64,000 bases of DNA from Pseudomonadota bacterium (lineage in GTDB: Bacteria; Pseudomonadota; Alphaproteobacteria; Rhizobiales; Beijerinckiaceae). The notes beneath the pieces are model-generated. The model had not been told where the DNA came from. It searched no databases and saw only the letters and a program-made list of their open reading frames with translations. Position 1 is the first letter of the stretch. Every line of letters begins with the position of its first letter. Location: assembly GCA_023450615.1 (NCBI GenBank), contig JAEXGT010000091.1, positions 11,201 through 75,200 of the forward strand, read 5' to 3'. A program made the position numbers and the translations under genes. Shown piece after piece: positions 50,594-57,589 of the stretch.

Positions 50594-50853
50594 GCTGCAC
50601 CTCTCTTGCTGGCGATGAAGGCGCGGAAGTCTTCGATGTTGTCCCGGAGCCACTTCAGCGTCTCAACGGCAGCCTCAAGGGCTGGCTGGGACTTGAGAGT
50701 GTTCAAGCGATCAAGCTCAATCGTCTGGCGCTCGGCGTCTTTGAGCTTGGGGCTCATCAGCCGGCGTTCAGAGGCTTCCAGGAAGCCACGACGGGAGAGC
50801 ATGTCGCAGGAGACAGCACTGATCTGCTGATCGATGGAGGGACGCTCGCTCAT
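50590..50853 (-). CDS. Small hypothetical early protein
   Basis: 87 residues, helical (IDQQISAVSCDMLSRRGFLE, AAVETLKWLRDNIEDFRAFI), no known family. It is linked by ATGA overlaps to the RuvC-like gene upstream and the replication-associated gene downstream. Confidence 0.6.
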   Translation of the reverse strand: MSERPSIDQQISAVSCDMLSRRGFLEASERRLMSPKLKDAERQTIELDRLNTLKSQPALEAAVETLKWLRDNIEDFRAFIASKRGAA

Positions 50854-51335
50854 GCCGAAGCCCTCGGGCGAACGTCGCTGAACATCGTCTCAGCGGCATA
50901 GCGGGCGATCAGAGCGGCTTCGGCGCGGCCATGGTCCTTCTTGCGGGAGAAGCATGTCGCTGCCGGCCAGAGACGGGTAGCAAGCGCCCTCGCCTCTTCC
51001 TTGTCGGATGAGAGACGGAAGTGCTTCTTCCACTTGCCGGGGGTGACGAGGTGCATGGGGATGAACGCGGAGCCGATCACGCCACGAACGAGCCCATAAG
51101 CGACACCGAACTTGAACGTGGAGGACACGCCCTGCTTCGGCATGGCGCCGACGAGTTCGACCATCGCCAGAGTTGGGCGGGCCTCTTCCAGACGACGGGC
51201 CAAGGCTGCCGGGTTGATCACACCATCAACGGTCGGCACATCCTCAGCGATGATCATGTGAGGAGCAGAAGGCCAGTAGAGGGCGATTGCGCCGGAGGAG
51301 CCTGGGTCAACGCCGAGGATGCAGATATCGCTCAT
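50850..51335 (-). CDS. RuvC-like Holliday-junction resolvase
   Basis: 161 residues. RNase-H fold of the RuvC type: first acidic residue in ILGVDPGSSGAIALYW, Glu in LAMVELVGAMPKQGVSS, and C-terminal acidic/His residues in KKDHGRAEAALIARYAAE. Phage RuvC proteins resolve branched DNA before packaging and during recombination. It lies in the replication-associated cluster, two bases from the GapR gene. Confidence 0.82.
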   Translation of the reverse strand: MSDICILGVDPGSSGAIALYWPSAPHMIIAEDVPTVDGVINPAALARRLEEARPTLAMVELVGAMPKQGVSSTFKFGVAYGLVRGVIGSAFIPMHLVTPGKWKKHFRLSSDKEEARALATRLWPAATCFSRKKDHGRAEAALIARYAAETMFSDVRPRASA

Positions 51336-51337
51336 GG

Positions 51338-51637
51338 TTACACCATGCCCAACGACTGCATGTACATCTCAAGAAGAGCTTCCTCTTCCTGGCGCTCGGC
51401 ATAGTCGCGCTTACGCAGCGCCACGATCTTGCGGAGGATCTTCGTATCAAAGCCGTTGCCCTTGGCCTCCTGATAGACGCCCTTAATGTCTTCGCTCAGG
51501 CCCGCCTTTTCCTCTTCCAGGCGCTCGATACGCTCGATGATGGCCTTAAGCTGGCTGGCTGCTACATCTTGATCCTGCTGGAACAGATTGACACCGCCTT
51601 CAGCGGCCTTATCGAAGTCTTGGCTGTCGAAGGTCAT
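51338..51637 (-). CDS. gapR: GapR-family nucleoid protein (DUF2312)
   Basis: 99 residues from ATG 51637. It matches Caulobacter GapR through nearly its whole length: LKAIIERIERLEEEKAGL, the signature VYQEAKGNGFDTKILRKIV and RQEEEALLEMYMQSLG. GapR clamps overtwisted DNA ahead of the fork and stimulates topoisomerases. A phage copy could assist or redirect host replication. The host should have its own gapR. It is coupled by ATGA to the DnaA-like gene. Confidence 0.93.
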   Translation of the reverse strand: MTFDSQDFDKAAEGGVNLFQQDQDVAASQLKAIIERIERLEEEKAGLSEDIKGVYQEAKGNGFDTKILRKIVALRKRDYAERQEEEALLEMYMQSLGMV

Positions 51638-51885
51638 GCGTGATCTCCCGTCTTGCGCAGGGCGTGGATTACGGTCGTGTGGTCGCGTTCGAAGAACATG
51701 GCGAGGCGGCGGAGCGTCCAATCCGGACGAGCCCGCCGAACCTGCGAGATGGCCTCGACGCGGGCCTCAACGAGGTGCTGGAACTTGCGTTTTCCGAAGA
51801 TGTCATCGACCGTGACGCCGTGCTTGTCGGCAACCAACTCAACGATGTCTCGGGCCTTGATGGCGAAGCGTTCGCTGGCGCTCAT
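51634..51885 (-). CDS. Stand-alone DnaA domain IV protein
   Basis: 83 residues that correspond to the C-terminal DNA-binding domain of DnaA, without its ATPase. Helices VAEYFxI-like (VELVADKHGVTVDDIFGKRK) lead into the DnaA signature FERDHTTVIHALRK, which contacts the DnaA box. It could bind DnaA boxes at a phage origin or compete with host DnaA. It is the third gene of a DnaA-like/GapR/RuvC-like series linked by four-base overlaps. Confidence 0.88.
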   Translation of the reverse strand: MSASERFAIKARDIVELVADKHGVTVDDIFGKRKFQHLVEARVEAISQVRRARPDWTLRRLAMFFERDHTTVIHALRKTGDHA

Positions 51886-52385
51886 GCAACGCTCCCACGA
51901 ATGGGGGTGACGTTGCTTGCCAGAACCTCAAGCACCTGATCGGCGCCGGCCAGACGCTCCTCAGCCTCGCGGATCTCGCGTTGAGCTCTAGCGATGTTCT
52001 GAGGCGTGCGAGCCGAGGGATCGACCAGCATTGCAAGAGCGGAGACGGCCTCGCCCGTTTCCTTCGCCACGCTGCCAACGTGCTGAGCAAAGTCCGGCTG
52101 ACGCTTGGCCTGTTCCTTCGGCACGAGCACGAACCCGAGCATGTCAGCCAAGATCGCAGTCACCACCGGCTTGCCGAGCCGTGCCTCGAGATCCGCGATC
52201 ACGTCGATGGGGGCGAACATGCCCTCTTCGTGGCGATTGCCGTAACGCGAGAGGCGGGCCTTGTCAGAACGGCCAGCAGTCACTTCGACGGCTTCAGCCA
52301 GATTAGCGAAGCTCTCGACCAGAGCCTTCGTGGCGTCCTTGAGAGCGTCATAGTCACGACGGGGCAATTCGCGAGCGGAGTTCAT
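51882..52385 (-). CDS. Putative phage regulatory protein (CII/CP76-like)
   Basis: 167 residues from ATG 52385. An N-terminal helical region resembles an HTH (YDALKDATKALVESFANLAEAV), the middle carries DVIADLEARLGKPVVTAILAD, and the C-terminus has helical segments around GEAVSALAMLVDPSARTPQN. The overall order recalls the P2/186-type CII regulatory family, but the similarity is weak. Position after Cro in the early leftward operon supports a regulatory role. Confidence 0.6.
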   Translation of the reverse strand: MNSARELPRRDYDALKDATKALVESFANLAEAVEVTAGRSDKARLSRYGNRHEEGMFAPIDVIADLEARLGKPVVTAILADMLGFVLVPKEQAKRQPDFAQHVGSVAKETGEAVSALAMLVDPSARTPQNIARAQREIREAEERLAGADQVLEVLASNVTPIRGSVA

Positions 52386-52663
52386 GCAACGTCCATGGGA
52401 ATGTTTGCAATGACGAGGGCCGCGTTCCCGCCGATAAAGGTAGGCAGGGAAGCGGGAGCGGAACGATGGGGAACGGCAAGGCGAAGGGAGCGAGCGACAG
52501 GGAGGTTCGTGCTCACATTCGCCGGGTGCTGAAGAAGCTGCTGCCGAAGGGTGGAGAGAAGACAAAAGGCGCGGGCGACCAGACAATTGGTTGGAAGGAG
52601 ATCGCCCGCGCAGGTGGCATCGGCTCGGGGCGTTGTGCCGATGCGGGAGGACAGGGAATTCAT
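52382..52663 (-). CDS. Hypothetical early protein between Cro and the CII-like gene
   Basis: 93 residues from ATG 52663. The composition is unremarkable (alanine, leucine, arginine) and no domain is seen. The support is organisational: its start overlaps the Cro stop as TGATG and its stop overlaps the next start as ATGA, the exact junction style used throughout the operon. An antisense open frame (52466-52699) exists but lacks such junctions. Confidence 0.5.
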   Translation of the reverse strand: MNSLSSRIGTTPRADATCAGDLLPTNCLVARAFCLLSTLRQQLLQHPANVSTNLPVARSLRLAVPHRSAPASLPTFIGGNAALVIANIPMDVA

Positions 52664-52875
52664 CACGCGGCCCTCTTTCGGACACGAGGGGCCGGGTAGA
52701 TGTCAGGTCGTAGTTCATGGCGAGGAACACCCGTCGCCCGCTCAACAGCCAGTACGCGCAAAGGCGGGACCTGATCCCACTGAGCGATAGCTTGCGAGGA
52801 TATCCCGAGGCGGCGGCTCAGTGCGACCGGCCCGCCTACGACTTCAAGTGCTTTAACGAGTGCTGCTTTGCTCAT
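52663..52875 (-). CDS. Cro-like repressor (YdaS/Cro family)
   Basis: 70 residues from ATG 52875. A single HTH: LVKALEVVGGPVALSRRLGI SSQAIAQWDQVP type, with the family-typical 'VPxxRVLAVERATGVPRHELRPDIYP' ending (the last part is very characteristic of YdaS/Cro proteins). Divergent from the CI gene across a 66-bp operator region. It likely favours lytic growth by repressing cI. Confidence 0.88.
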   Translation of the reverse strand: MSKAALVKALEVVGGPVALSRRLGISSQAIAQWDQVPPLRVLAVERATGVPRHELRPDIYPAPRVRKRAA

Positions 52876-52941
52876 GAAAGCGATTATAAGCATCGCTTTC
52901 ATTTTGATGCAAGTAAAACTTTCATTGAAGGAATGAAAGCA
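52876..52941. promoter_or_regulatory. CI/Cro operator-promoter region with two palindromes
   Basis: Two inverted repeats lie between the divergent cro and cI genes. The first is GAAAGCGA ... TCGCTTTC at 52876-52900 (8-bp arms, 9-bp spacer). The second is CTTTCATT gaagg AATGAAAG at 52919-52939 (8-bp arms), overlapping the cI ribosome-binding site. They share the word CTTTCATT, also found at 54663-54670 upstream of the rightward early operon. Assignment as operators is inference. Confidence 0.7.
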
Positions 52942-53697
52942 ATGCTTACTGTGCCCCTCATGGGAGAGCACTTCGGGAAAGCCATCCGGGAAGCCCGGAA
53001 GTCGAGAGGACTCACGCTTGTCGAACTAGCTCGGCAGGTCGGCGTCTCATACCCGGCTGTTCAGCAATGGGAGACGGGCAAGACCGAGCCTTCGACAGAG
53101 AACCTTCTCAAGATATGCCAGCTTCTAGACATCGACCCATTGACGCTGACTGTTGGCCGGATTGAGCAGCAGGGATATAAGGTCGCAAGCATGCCGGAAG
53201 ATAGCGGCAGGCATCTTCCGCCCAAGCCTGACGTAGACCTTTCAAAAACCGAAGATATCCCGAACTTTCGCGGCTTTGGCGGCCCAAGGGATGTGCCCGT
53301 GCGCGGCACCGCCCTGGGTGGCAGCGAAGAAGACGGCGACTTCCGGTTCACGGCGGATGCAAACCTAGGCCACGAGCCCAGGCCACCGGGGATCATGGGC
53401 AAGAAGGATATCTATGTCGTCTATGTTCAGAACGACAGCATGGACCCGAAATTCGAGCCCGGGGATCGCCTCTATGTGGACCCTCACCGCCCTCCCCGCA
53501 CCATGGATTACGTGGTCGTGGAGCTTCACGGCGAAGATGGCGAGTCGGGCCGGGGCTACATCAAAAGGCTGCTGAGAAAGACACCAACCCGCGTTGTGCT
53601 CGAGCAATTCAATCCTAGGAAAGAGCTTGAATTCAGCGTAGACGAGGTTAAGGCCCTACATCGGGTTATCCCGCAGGACGAGCTACTAGGGGTTTAA
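52942..53697 (+). CDS. CI-type repressor with S24 peptidase domain
   Basis: 251 residues from ATG 52942 (GAAGGA ribosome-binding site at good spacing); an ATG at 52933 is also in frame. The N-terminal HTH_3 lies at about residues 12-65: LTLVELARQVGVSYPAVQQW. The C-terminal LexA/S24 domain has the catalytic Ser in VQNDSMDPKFEPGDRLYVD and Lys in GRGYIKRLLR. RecA-stimulated self-cleavage would induce the prophage. It autoregulates at the adjacent palindromes. A longer open frame upstream overlaps cro and is not used. Confidence 0.92.
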   Translation: MLTVPLMGEHFGKAIREARKSRGLTLVELARQVGVSYPAVQQWETGKTEPSTENLLKICQLLDIDPLTLTVGRIEQQGYKVASMPEDSGRHLPPKPDVDLSKTEDIPNFRGFGGPRDVPVRGTALGGSEEDGDFRFTADANLGHEPRPPGIMGKKDIYVVYVQNDSMDPKFEPGDRLYVDPHRPPRTMDYVVVELHGEDGESGRGYIKRLLRKTPTRVVLEQFNPRKELEFSVDEVKALHRVIPQDELLGV

Positions 53698-53702
53698 AGC
53701 CT

Positions 53703-54044
53703 GTGAATGCCTTAAAGGAGCATGGAGGGCCCCAACCAACAGAAGCTCATTACAGGAGAAGTCCACTCCGACTGGTCTACGACAGGACCAAGGGCGGGGG
53801 CTCGGATGGTGGAGCACCTAGCAATCCGCTCATCCCGAATGAGCAAGTAAAATTGACGGCTACCTATCTGAATGGGATAGCCATTGCCTTATTCGCCGTT
53901 GGTGGCATTGCCCCTACTGTCGCCCTCCTCAACTCTGATTCCAGTTCGCCCGGGACGGGAACTTCTGCCATATTCGTTGTTTGCTTAGTGAGCAGCGCCA
54001 TACTACATTTGTTTGCAAGGGCCGTATTGAGGAGCCTAAAGTGA
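53703..54044 (+). CDS. Small membrane protein expressed with the repressor
   Basis: 113 residues. A polar cytoplasmic part of about 50 residues is followed by two membrane helices (about 53-75, LNGIAIALFAVGGIAPTVAL, and 87-107). It is only five bases downstream of cI, so it is probably expressed in the lysogen. Small membrane proteins at this place often block superinfection or DNA entry, but no family was recognised. Confidence 0.65.
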   Translation: MNALKEHGGPQPTEAHYRRSPLRLVYDRTKGGGSDGGAPSNPLIPNEQVKLTATYLNGIAIALFAVGGIAPTVALLNSDSSSPGTGTSAIFVVCLVSSAILHLFARAVLRSLK

Positions 54045-54181
54045 CCACATCACAGTTCCTTTCGTTTTTGATGTTCCCGGTCGGCGGTCTGCTGATCGGA
54101 GCGCTCGGGCTATGGCTTGTTCGTCATCAAGATAAGCCCTCAGGCCACCATGCTTCCCGGTCGTCGGGCTTTAAGACCTAG
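54041..54181 (+). CDS. Small single-helix membrane protein, GTG start
   Basis: 46 residues beginning at GTG 54041, overlapping the preceding stop, with a GGAGCC ribosome-binding site. One hydrophobic helix (FLSFLMFPVGGLLIGALGLW) precedes a basic polar tail. It forms a pair with the preceding membrane protein, and the transcript ends at the terminator 54254-54278. A lysogen-expressed exclusion role is possible. Confidence 0.6.
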   Translation: MTTSQFLSFLMFPVGGLLIGALGLWLVRHQDKPSGHHASRSSGFKT

Positions 54182-54253
54182 CTTGCTAGGCAGGGTGCTC
54201 ACTGAGCGATGACAAGCTCCGAGTATCCTTGATATTGTCACGTTTCCCGAAAG

Positions 54254-54278
54254 ACCCCGGTCAAAGCCGGGGTTTTTT
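54254..54278 (+). terminator. Intrinsic terminator of the cI operon
   Basis: ACCCCGG, loop TCAAAG, CCGGGGT followed by a run of Ts. It ends the cI and membrane-protein transcript and lies at the end of a convergent leftward gene. Confidence 0.85.
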
Positions 54279-54283
54279 GTTGC

Positions 54284-54535
54284 CTAGTGCTGCCCTGTTG
54301 TCCGCAGATGCGTGAACCAGCGCGGCCTGAGGGAGATATTCCGCCCCTCCCCGCGCCGCTCTCGGCAGTGCTTGCAGACCAGCTTGCTGCCGAGCTGATG
54401 GAAGCTCGTAAAGCCCTCCATATCCAGTTCGAGGAGGTAGCGTCGCTGAAAGCGCCGGGTACGCCCACAATCCTCGCAGACGATATCCAATGCCCTCGCC
54501 TGCCGTAGCTCACTCACATAGTGCCTTGCATCCAT
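54284..54535 (-). CDS. Small zinc-ribbon protein
   Basis: 83 residues. Two CxxC pairs (IVCEDCGRTR and LVCKHCRER) about 32 residues apart form a probable zinc ribbon, with basic flanks (RRFQRRYLLEL). It may bind RNA or DNA. It is convergent with the cI operon and divergent from the rightward early operon, so it has its own promoter in the 54536-54725 region. Confidence 0.65.
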   Translation of the reverse strand: MDARHYVSELRQARALDIVCEDCGRTRRFQRRYLLELDMEGFTSFHQLGSKLVCKHCRERRGEGRNISLRPRWFTHLRTTGQH

Positions 54536-54725
54536 AATAGCCCTACTGTTCTTGTTCTGTTCTCAAGTTGGCGGAAGGTTAAGGAGGAGTCGAGTCGGAA
54601 AACGTTTTCCACAGCAGTCCACAATCAGCTTTAAAAGCGGGCCCGGAAAAATAAAAGCTATACTTTCATTTTTCGCTTGCGGGGTAATGCAAGCCGTGCT
54701 TACATCAGCTCATACCGAACAACGG
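54536..54725. promoter_or_regulatory. Rightward early promoter region with operator-like words
   Basis: 190 bp of mostly AT-rich non-coding DNA between the divergent zinc-ribbon gene and the long rightward early operon. It contains CTTTCATTTTT (54663-54673) and ATGCAAG (54687-54693). The same pair, CTTTCATTTT then ATGCAAG, occurs at 52896-52913 in the cI/cro operator. This suggests a shared operator, as with OL/OR. Confidence 0.5.
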
Positions 54726-54845
54726 ATGAGCCCCATGCAACCCCTCTCCCTTTTCACTCTTGAAGCTCTACGCGATGGCATTGGCTGCGCCTTTGTGATC
54801 GGCGTTGCCTATCTCGGATGTGTAGCTATCGGCGGGGGCTACTGA
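54726..54845 (+). CDS. Small membrane peptide opening the early operon
   Basis: 39 residues from ATG 54726 (MSPMQPLSLFTLEALRDG), with one helix GCAFVIGVAYLGCVAIGGGY reaching the C-terminus. It follows the operator-like region and precedes the next gene by one base. An ATG at 54735 is an alternative start. Confidence 0.5.
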   Translation: MSPMQPLSLFTLEALRDGIGCAFVIGVAYLGCVAIGGGY

Positions 54846-54846
54846 G

Positions 54847-55077
54847 ATGGGTGAGGTCATTCTCTTCCGCCCCCGCTCTCGCCCGATGATCACCGTCGAG
54901 CAGATCGATATTCGCGACATTCTCAACGTCACCATGGGCAATGAGCTTTGTGCACATTGCAAAGGCCGCGGCTGGATCTTCACGGCGGATGCCTATGGCT
55001 TCTCCGTTGCCCCCTGCCCTTGCGGCGGCACGGAAGAGGATCGGATCGACCTCAACGACTTCGGAGGGGCGGCGTGA
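54847..55077 (+). CDS. Small DnaJ-like zinc-finger protein
   Basis: 76 residues with a CxxCxGxG-type knuckle: CAHCKGRGWI and APCPCGGTEE. The N-terminal part is beta-like (GEVILFRPRSRPMITVEQID). Small proteins with a single DnaJ-type zinc finger are common in phage early regions; their partners are unknown. Its stop overlaps the next start. Confidence 0.6.
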   Translation: MGEVILFRPRSRPMITVEQIDIRDILNVTMGNELCAHCKGRGWIFTADAYGFSVAPCPCGGTEEDRIDLNDFGGAA

Positions 55078-55358
55078 TGATGCGGGGCCAAAAGGTTACG
55101 GTCGATGTTGATATCGACGTTGACGATTTTCTCGACAACCTGACGAACGAAGACCTCCTCGCTGAGCTTCGCTCGCGCGAGATCCAAGGTCCGGCGCTGG
55201 GTTGCGAAGAGGCTGAAGCGAAGAGAGCGCTCGACTGCCTCCGGAGAGGCGATGTGGAGGAAGCCGCTCTGATTTTGGAGCGGGCTCTTTTCCCTAAGTT
55301 CAAGAACCTCGGCATGTGCATGAGCCAGTTCGCCAAGGCGAAGGGAGGGCTCGCCTGA
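55077..55358 (+). CDS. Hypothetical early protein
   Basis: 93 residues from ATG 55077. An acidic N-terminus (VTVDVDIDVDDFLDNLTNED) is followed by helical repeats (EEAEAKRALDCLRRGDVEEA). The FLDNLTNEDLLAEL phrase recurs in phage early genes of this group; the function is unknown. It overlaps neighbours by one base each side. Confidence 0.6.
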   Translation: MMRGQKVTVDVDIDVDDFLDNLTNEDLLAELRSREIQGPALGCEEAEAKRALDCLRRGDVEEAALILERALFPKFKNLGMCMSQFAKAKGGLA

Positions 55359-55531
55359 TGCCCCGCTTCAGCAAAGAAGAGAGATCTGTCCTCATCCCGG
55401 CTGTGGAAGCCTTCGCCAGTGAAGCTCGCGATCCAAAGGTTCGTGGTCGCTTCAAGGACATCCTCCGCAAGCTCCAGCAATCCGACAACCACCACAGCCA
55501 ACAGGCAACAGCACAGAGGAAGAAAGCATGA
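55358..55531 (+). CDS. Small basic early protein
   Basis: 57 residues, MPRFSKEERSVLIPAVEAFA onward, a helical and basic peptide (FKDILRKLQQSDNHHS). No family recognised. It is coupled at both ends by one- to four-base overlaps. Confidence 0.5.
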   Translation: MPRFSKEERSVLIPAVEAFASEARDPKVRGRFKDILRKLQQSDNHHSQQATAQRKKA

Positions 55532-55932
55532 GCGCAAAAGCTGAGCGCCTCGCTGAAGCCAACCGCGTCCTGAAGATCATCTCAAAGCATGGACGCCGGT
55601 TCTTTTATCACAAGGACCGCACCTCTCAGTTCGAGGTAGATGCTCGCGGGATGATCTGGTTTCGCGACAGCTATTCCGACAAGCCGATCTACACTCACTA
55701 CAACGGACGCTGGCGCTATTTCTCAGAAGGCGGAACGCTCCGCTCCTTGGTGATTGCCCTTCGCGACTACATCCGAACAGGCGAGCCTATCAGCGCCGGA
55801 TGGTTCGGCCCTTGGCCGGAGTACATCTGCGACGGCGACCTGTGGGGTTATGGCCCGAGCATGGACGATGTCCGCAAGGGTGTCATGGCTAGCCCTGCTG
55901 TTGCCGCCCCTGTTGGAGGGAAGAAAGCATGA
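55528..55932 (+). CDS. Hypothetical early protein
   Basis: 134 residues with a helical start (AEANRVLKIISKHGRRFF), a beta middle rich in aromatics (IWFRDSYSDKPIYTHYNGRW, DLWGYGPSMDD) and a short basic tail. The aromatic middle is a compact-fold type seen in uncharacterised phage proteins. It starts within the upstream stop (ATGA) and ends over the next start. Confidence 0.6.
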   Translation: MSAKAERLAEANRVLKIISKHGRRFFYHKDRTSQFEVDARGMIWFRDSYSDKPIYTHYNGRWRYFSEGGTLRSLVIALRDYIRTGEPISAGWFGPWPEYICDGDLWGYGPSMDDVRKGVMASPAVAAPVGGKKA

Positions 55933-56060
55933 CGTTCCGTCTTCCCTCATGCCGAGCCTTCAGCCGTGTGGCCTACAACCTCACGCTGATCCTTTTGGGG
56001 GCCGTGACCCTCGTAGCCCTTGGCGTCCTGCTTCATCACATCTGGGTACTGCGTCCATGA
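55929..56060 (+). CDS. Small membrane peptide
   Basis: 43 residues. A short basic N-terminus (FRLPSCRAFSRVAYN) is followed by one strong membrane helix (LTLILLGAVTLVALGVLLHH). It overlaps genes on both sides by four bases, so it is very probably translated despite its size. Confidence 0.55.
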   Translation: MTFRLPSCRAFSRVAYNLTLILLGAVTLVALGVLLHHIWVLRP

Positions 56061-56203
56061 AACAGGTCGTCATCACTCCCCGCTTTCGCGGCCCTCAGAC
56101 GAAGCGCACCGAGCGCCTTCGCATCGAGAAGATCGCGCAACTCTCCGAGCAATGCGGCTGGCAGAAGCCGCTCCTGAAGCTGCCGAAGGATAAGCACCAA
56201 TGA
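56057..56203 (+). CDS. Small basic early protein
   Basis: 48 residues, basic (ITPRFRGPQTKRTERLRIEK). It starts in the stop of the membrane-peptide gene and its stop overlaps the next ATG. Possibly nucleic-acid binding by charge alone. Confidence 0.5.
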   Translation: MKQVVITPRFRGPQTKRTERLRIEKIAQLSEQCGWQKPLLKLPKDKHQ

Positions 56204-56451
56204 CAATCCGCTTCTGTGTCAGCCCCGACAATGCCGACCTGATCGCTGAAAGCCTCGTGGCCCGCAGCAAGGAAAACACGGAAGACCTGGCCCGATGGGT
56301 TGCCCGCCTGCACGTGGGACGCGGCCAGTATCGCCTTGACGCCCTCGCGCTGGAGGATCTGCGCACGATCCGACGTCTTCTGACCGAGATCGGCTTTGAG
56401 ATCGACGGCATCACCAACGCCCACAAGCCTCAACTGATCGCTGCGGGGTAA
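56200..56451 (+). CDS. Hypothetical early protein
   Basis: 83 residues, helical-beta (FCVSPDNADLIAESLVARSK, LEDLRTIRRLLTEIGFEID). No domain recognised. It precedes the Gp157 gene by three bases and probably belongs to the recombination block. Confidence 0.55.
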   Translation: MTIRFCVSPDNADLIAESLVARSKENTEDLARWVARLHVGRGQYRLDALALEDLRTIRRLLTEIGFEIDGITNAHKPQLIAAG

Positions 56452-56454
56452 GCC

Positions 56455-56961
56455 ATGAGCGCACAACAGTCATTCTCTCAGGAGATCGCCACGGCTGCGC
56501 TGGTCGTGAAGGCATTGCAAGATGCTGGCATTACGCCGGATGATCCTGACTATGAGACGCTCATTGAGAGCGAGTGTGACGCCCTTGAGCGCATCCGCCG
56601 CATCCTCCGCGCTGCGCGATACACCGAAGCCAACAGCAAGGCGCTGAAGGAGATCGAGGAAGAAAACCGGGAACGCCGGAAGCGGTTCGACGCCAAGGCG
56701 GAAACTCTTCGTGCCGTCGCCAAGCAGGCGATGCAAACCCTCGGCCTTCCGAAGATCGAGGCTCCGGACTTCTCTGCGTCCCTCACCGCGACCCGTCCGA
56801 GCGTGGTCATCGAGGATGAGACGGCCATTCCAAGCCAACTCTGCAAGACGACGGTCGCACCCGACAAGAACGCCATCAAAGCCGCTCTTGAGCAGGGCGA
56901 GGCCGTCCCCGGCGCGTCCCTTTCGGCACCTTCTCAAACTCTAACCGTTCGGGTGCGCTGA
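56455..56961 (+). CDS. Siphovirus Gp157 family protein
   Basis: 168 residues. The family pattern is clear: ALERIRRILRAARYTEANSKALKE, then a helical region EENRERRKRFDAKAETLRAV and the end IPSQLCKTTVAPDKNAIKAAL with a final beta motif. Gp157 proteins accompany phage annealing genes and have been linked in streptococcal phages to host resistance; the biochemical role is unsettled. It overlaps the annealing-protein gene by one base. Confidence 0.88.
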   Translation: MSAQQSFSQEIATAALVVKALQDAGITPDDPDYETLIESECDALERIRRILRAARYTEANSKALKEIEEENRERRKRFDAKAETLRAVAKQAMQTLGLPKIEAPDFSASLTATRPSVVIEDETAIPSQLCKTTVAPDKNAIKAALEQGEAVPGASLSAPSQTLTVRVR

Positions 56962-57587
56962 TGAACCCCAAAGACAAAAAGATTGCCGATACACTCGCAA
57001 AGTTTGGCGAGCCCATGGGCGACAACATCTGGCGCGTTCAGGGCACGGCAGTCATCTATCACAAGACGCTCGAGCGCATTGCCGCCCAAGCCAAGATCCA
57101 GTTCGACGTTCCGACTGTCCTTCGCGCCGAGAAGGAAGAGGCCGTTCTCATGGTCGTTGGCCGTATGGGCGACCGGCTGGAATGGTCCATCGGTGAGGCC
57201 ACCATCGGCATGAACTACCGCGTCTCGGGCAAGCAGGCAGCCTATCCCTATGCCATGGCGGAGAAGCGGGCCAAGGACCGGGTGATCCTGAAGCTGATCG
57301 AGCTTTCCGGTGATGTGTACTCGGAAGAGGAAGCGGACGAGTTCAAGCAGGGGCGGCCTGCTGTCGATCAGCCCACCGCGAACGAGAACAAGTACCCGGA
57401 AGAGGTGAGAGAATACTTCGATAAGATACGGGACGCGAAGACAATCAATGCTGTCACCGATCTGATGCTCCTCCCGACTACGCAACAGGATCTGGCCGAT
57501 ATGGCCGAGATGTTCCGCGAGGAGATCCGTGCCTTCGCAAAGCAGCGCATGGTTGAACTCGGCTGGCTGCCGAAGAAGGCGAGCTGA
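56961..57587 (+). CDS. Probable Rad52-fold ssDNA-annealing protein
   Basis: 208 residues. The core SGKQAAYPYAMAEKRAKDRV followed by ILKLIELSGDVYSEEEADEF resembles the Sak/Erf/DUF1071 group of single-strand annealing proteins, where this AxPYAxAExRAxxR helix is conserved. The N-terminal half is beta-helical (VAIVYHKT-like VIYHKTLERIAAQAKIQFD) and the C-terminal half is a helical tail. It would pair complementary strands during phage recombination. No partner exonuclease was recognised. Position directly after Gp157 supports the assignment. Confidence 0.65.
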   Translation: MNPKDKKIADTLAKFGEPMGDNIWRVQGTAVIYHKTLERIAAQAKIQFDVPTVLRAEKEEAVLMVVGRMGDRLEWSIGEATIGMNYRVSGKQAAYPYAMAEKRAKDRVILKLIELSGDVYSEEEADEFKQGRPAVDQPTANENKYPEEVREYFDKIRDAKTINAVTDLMLLPTTQQDLADMAEMFREEIRAFAKQRMVELGWLPKKAS

Positions 57588-57589
57588 TC

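Noticed and set aside
52466..52699. Rightward 77-codon frame opposite the Cro-downstream gene
   Set aside because: No junction or ribosome-binding support, while the leftward frame has TGATG and ATGA overlaps at its ends.
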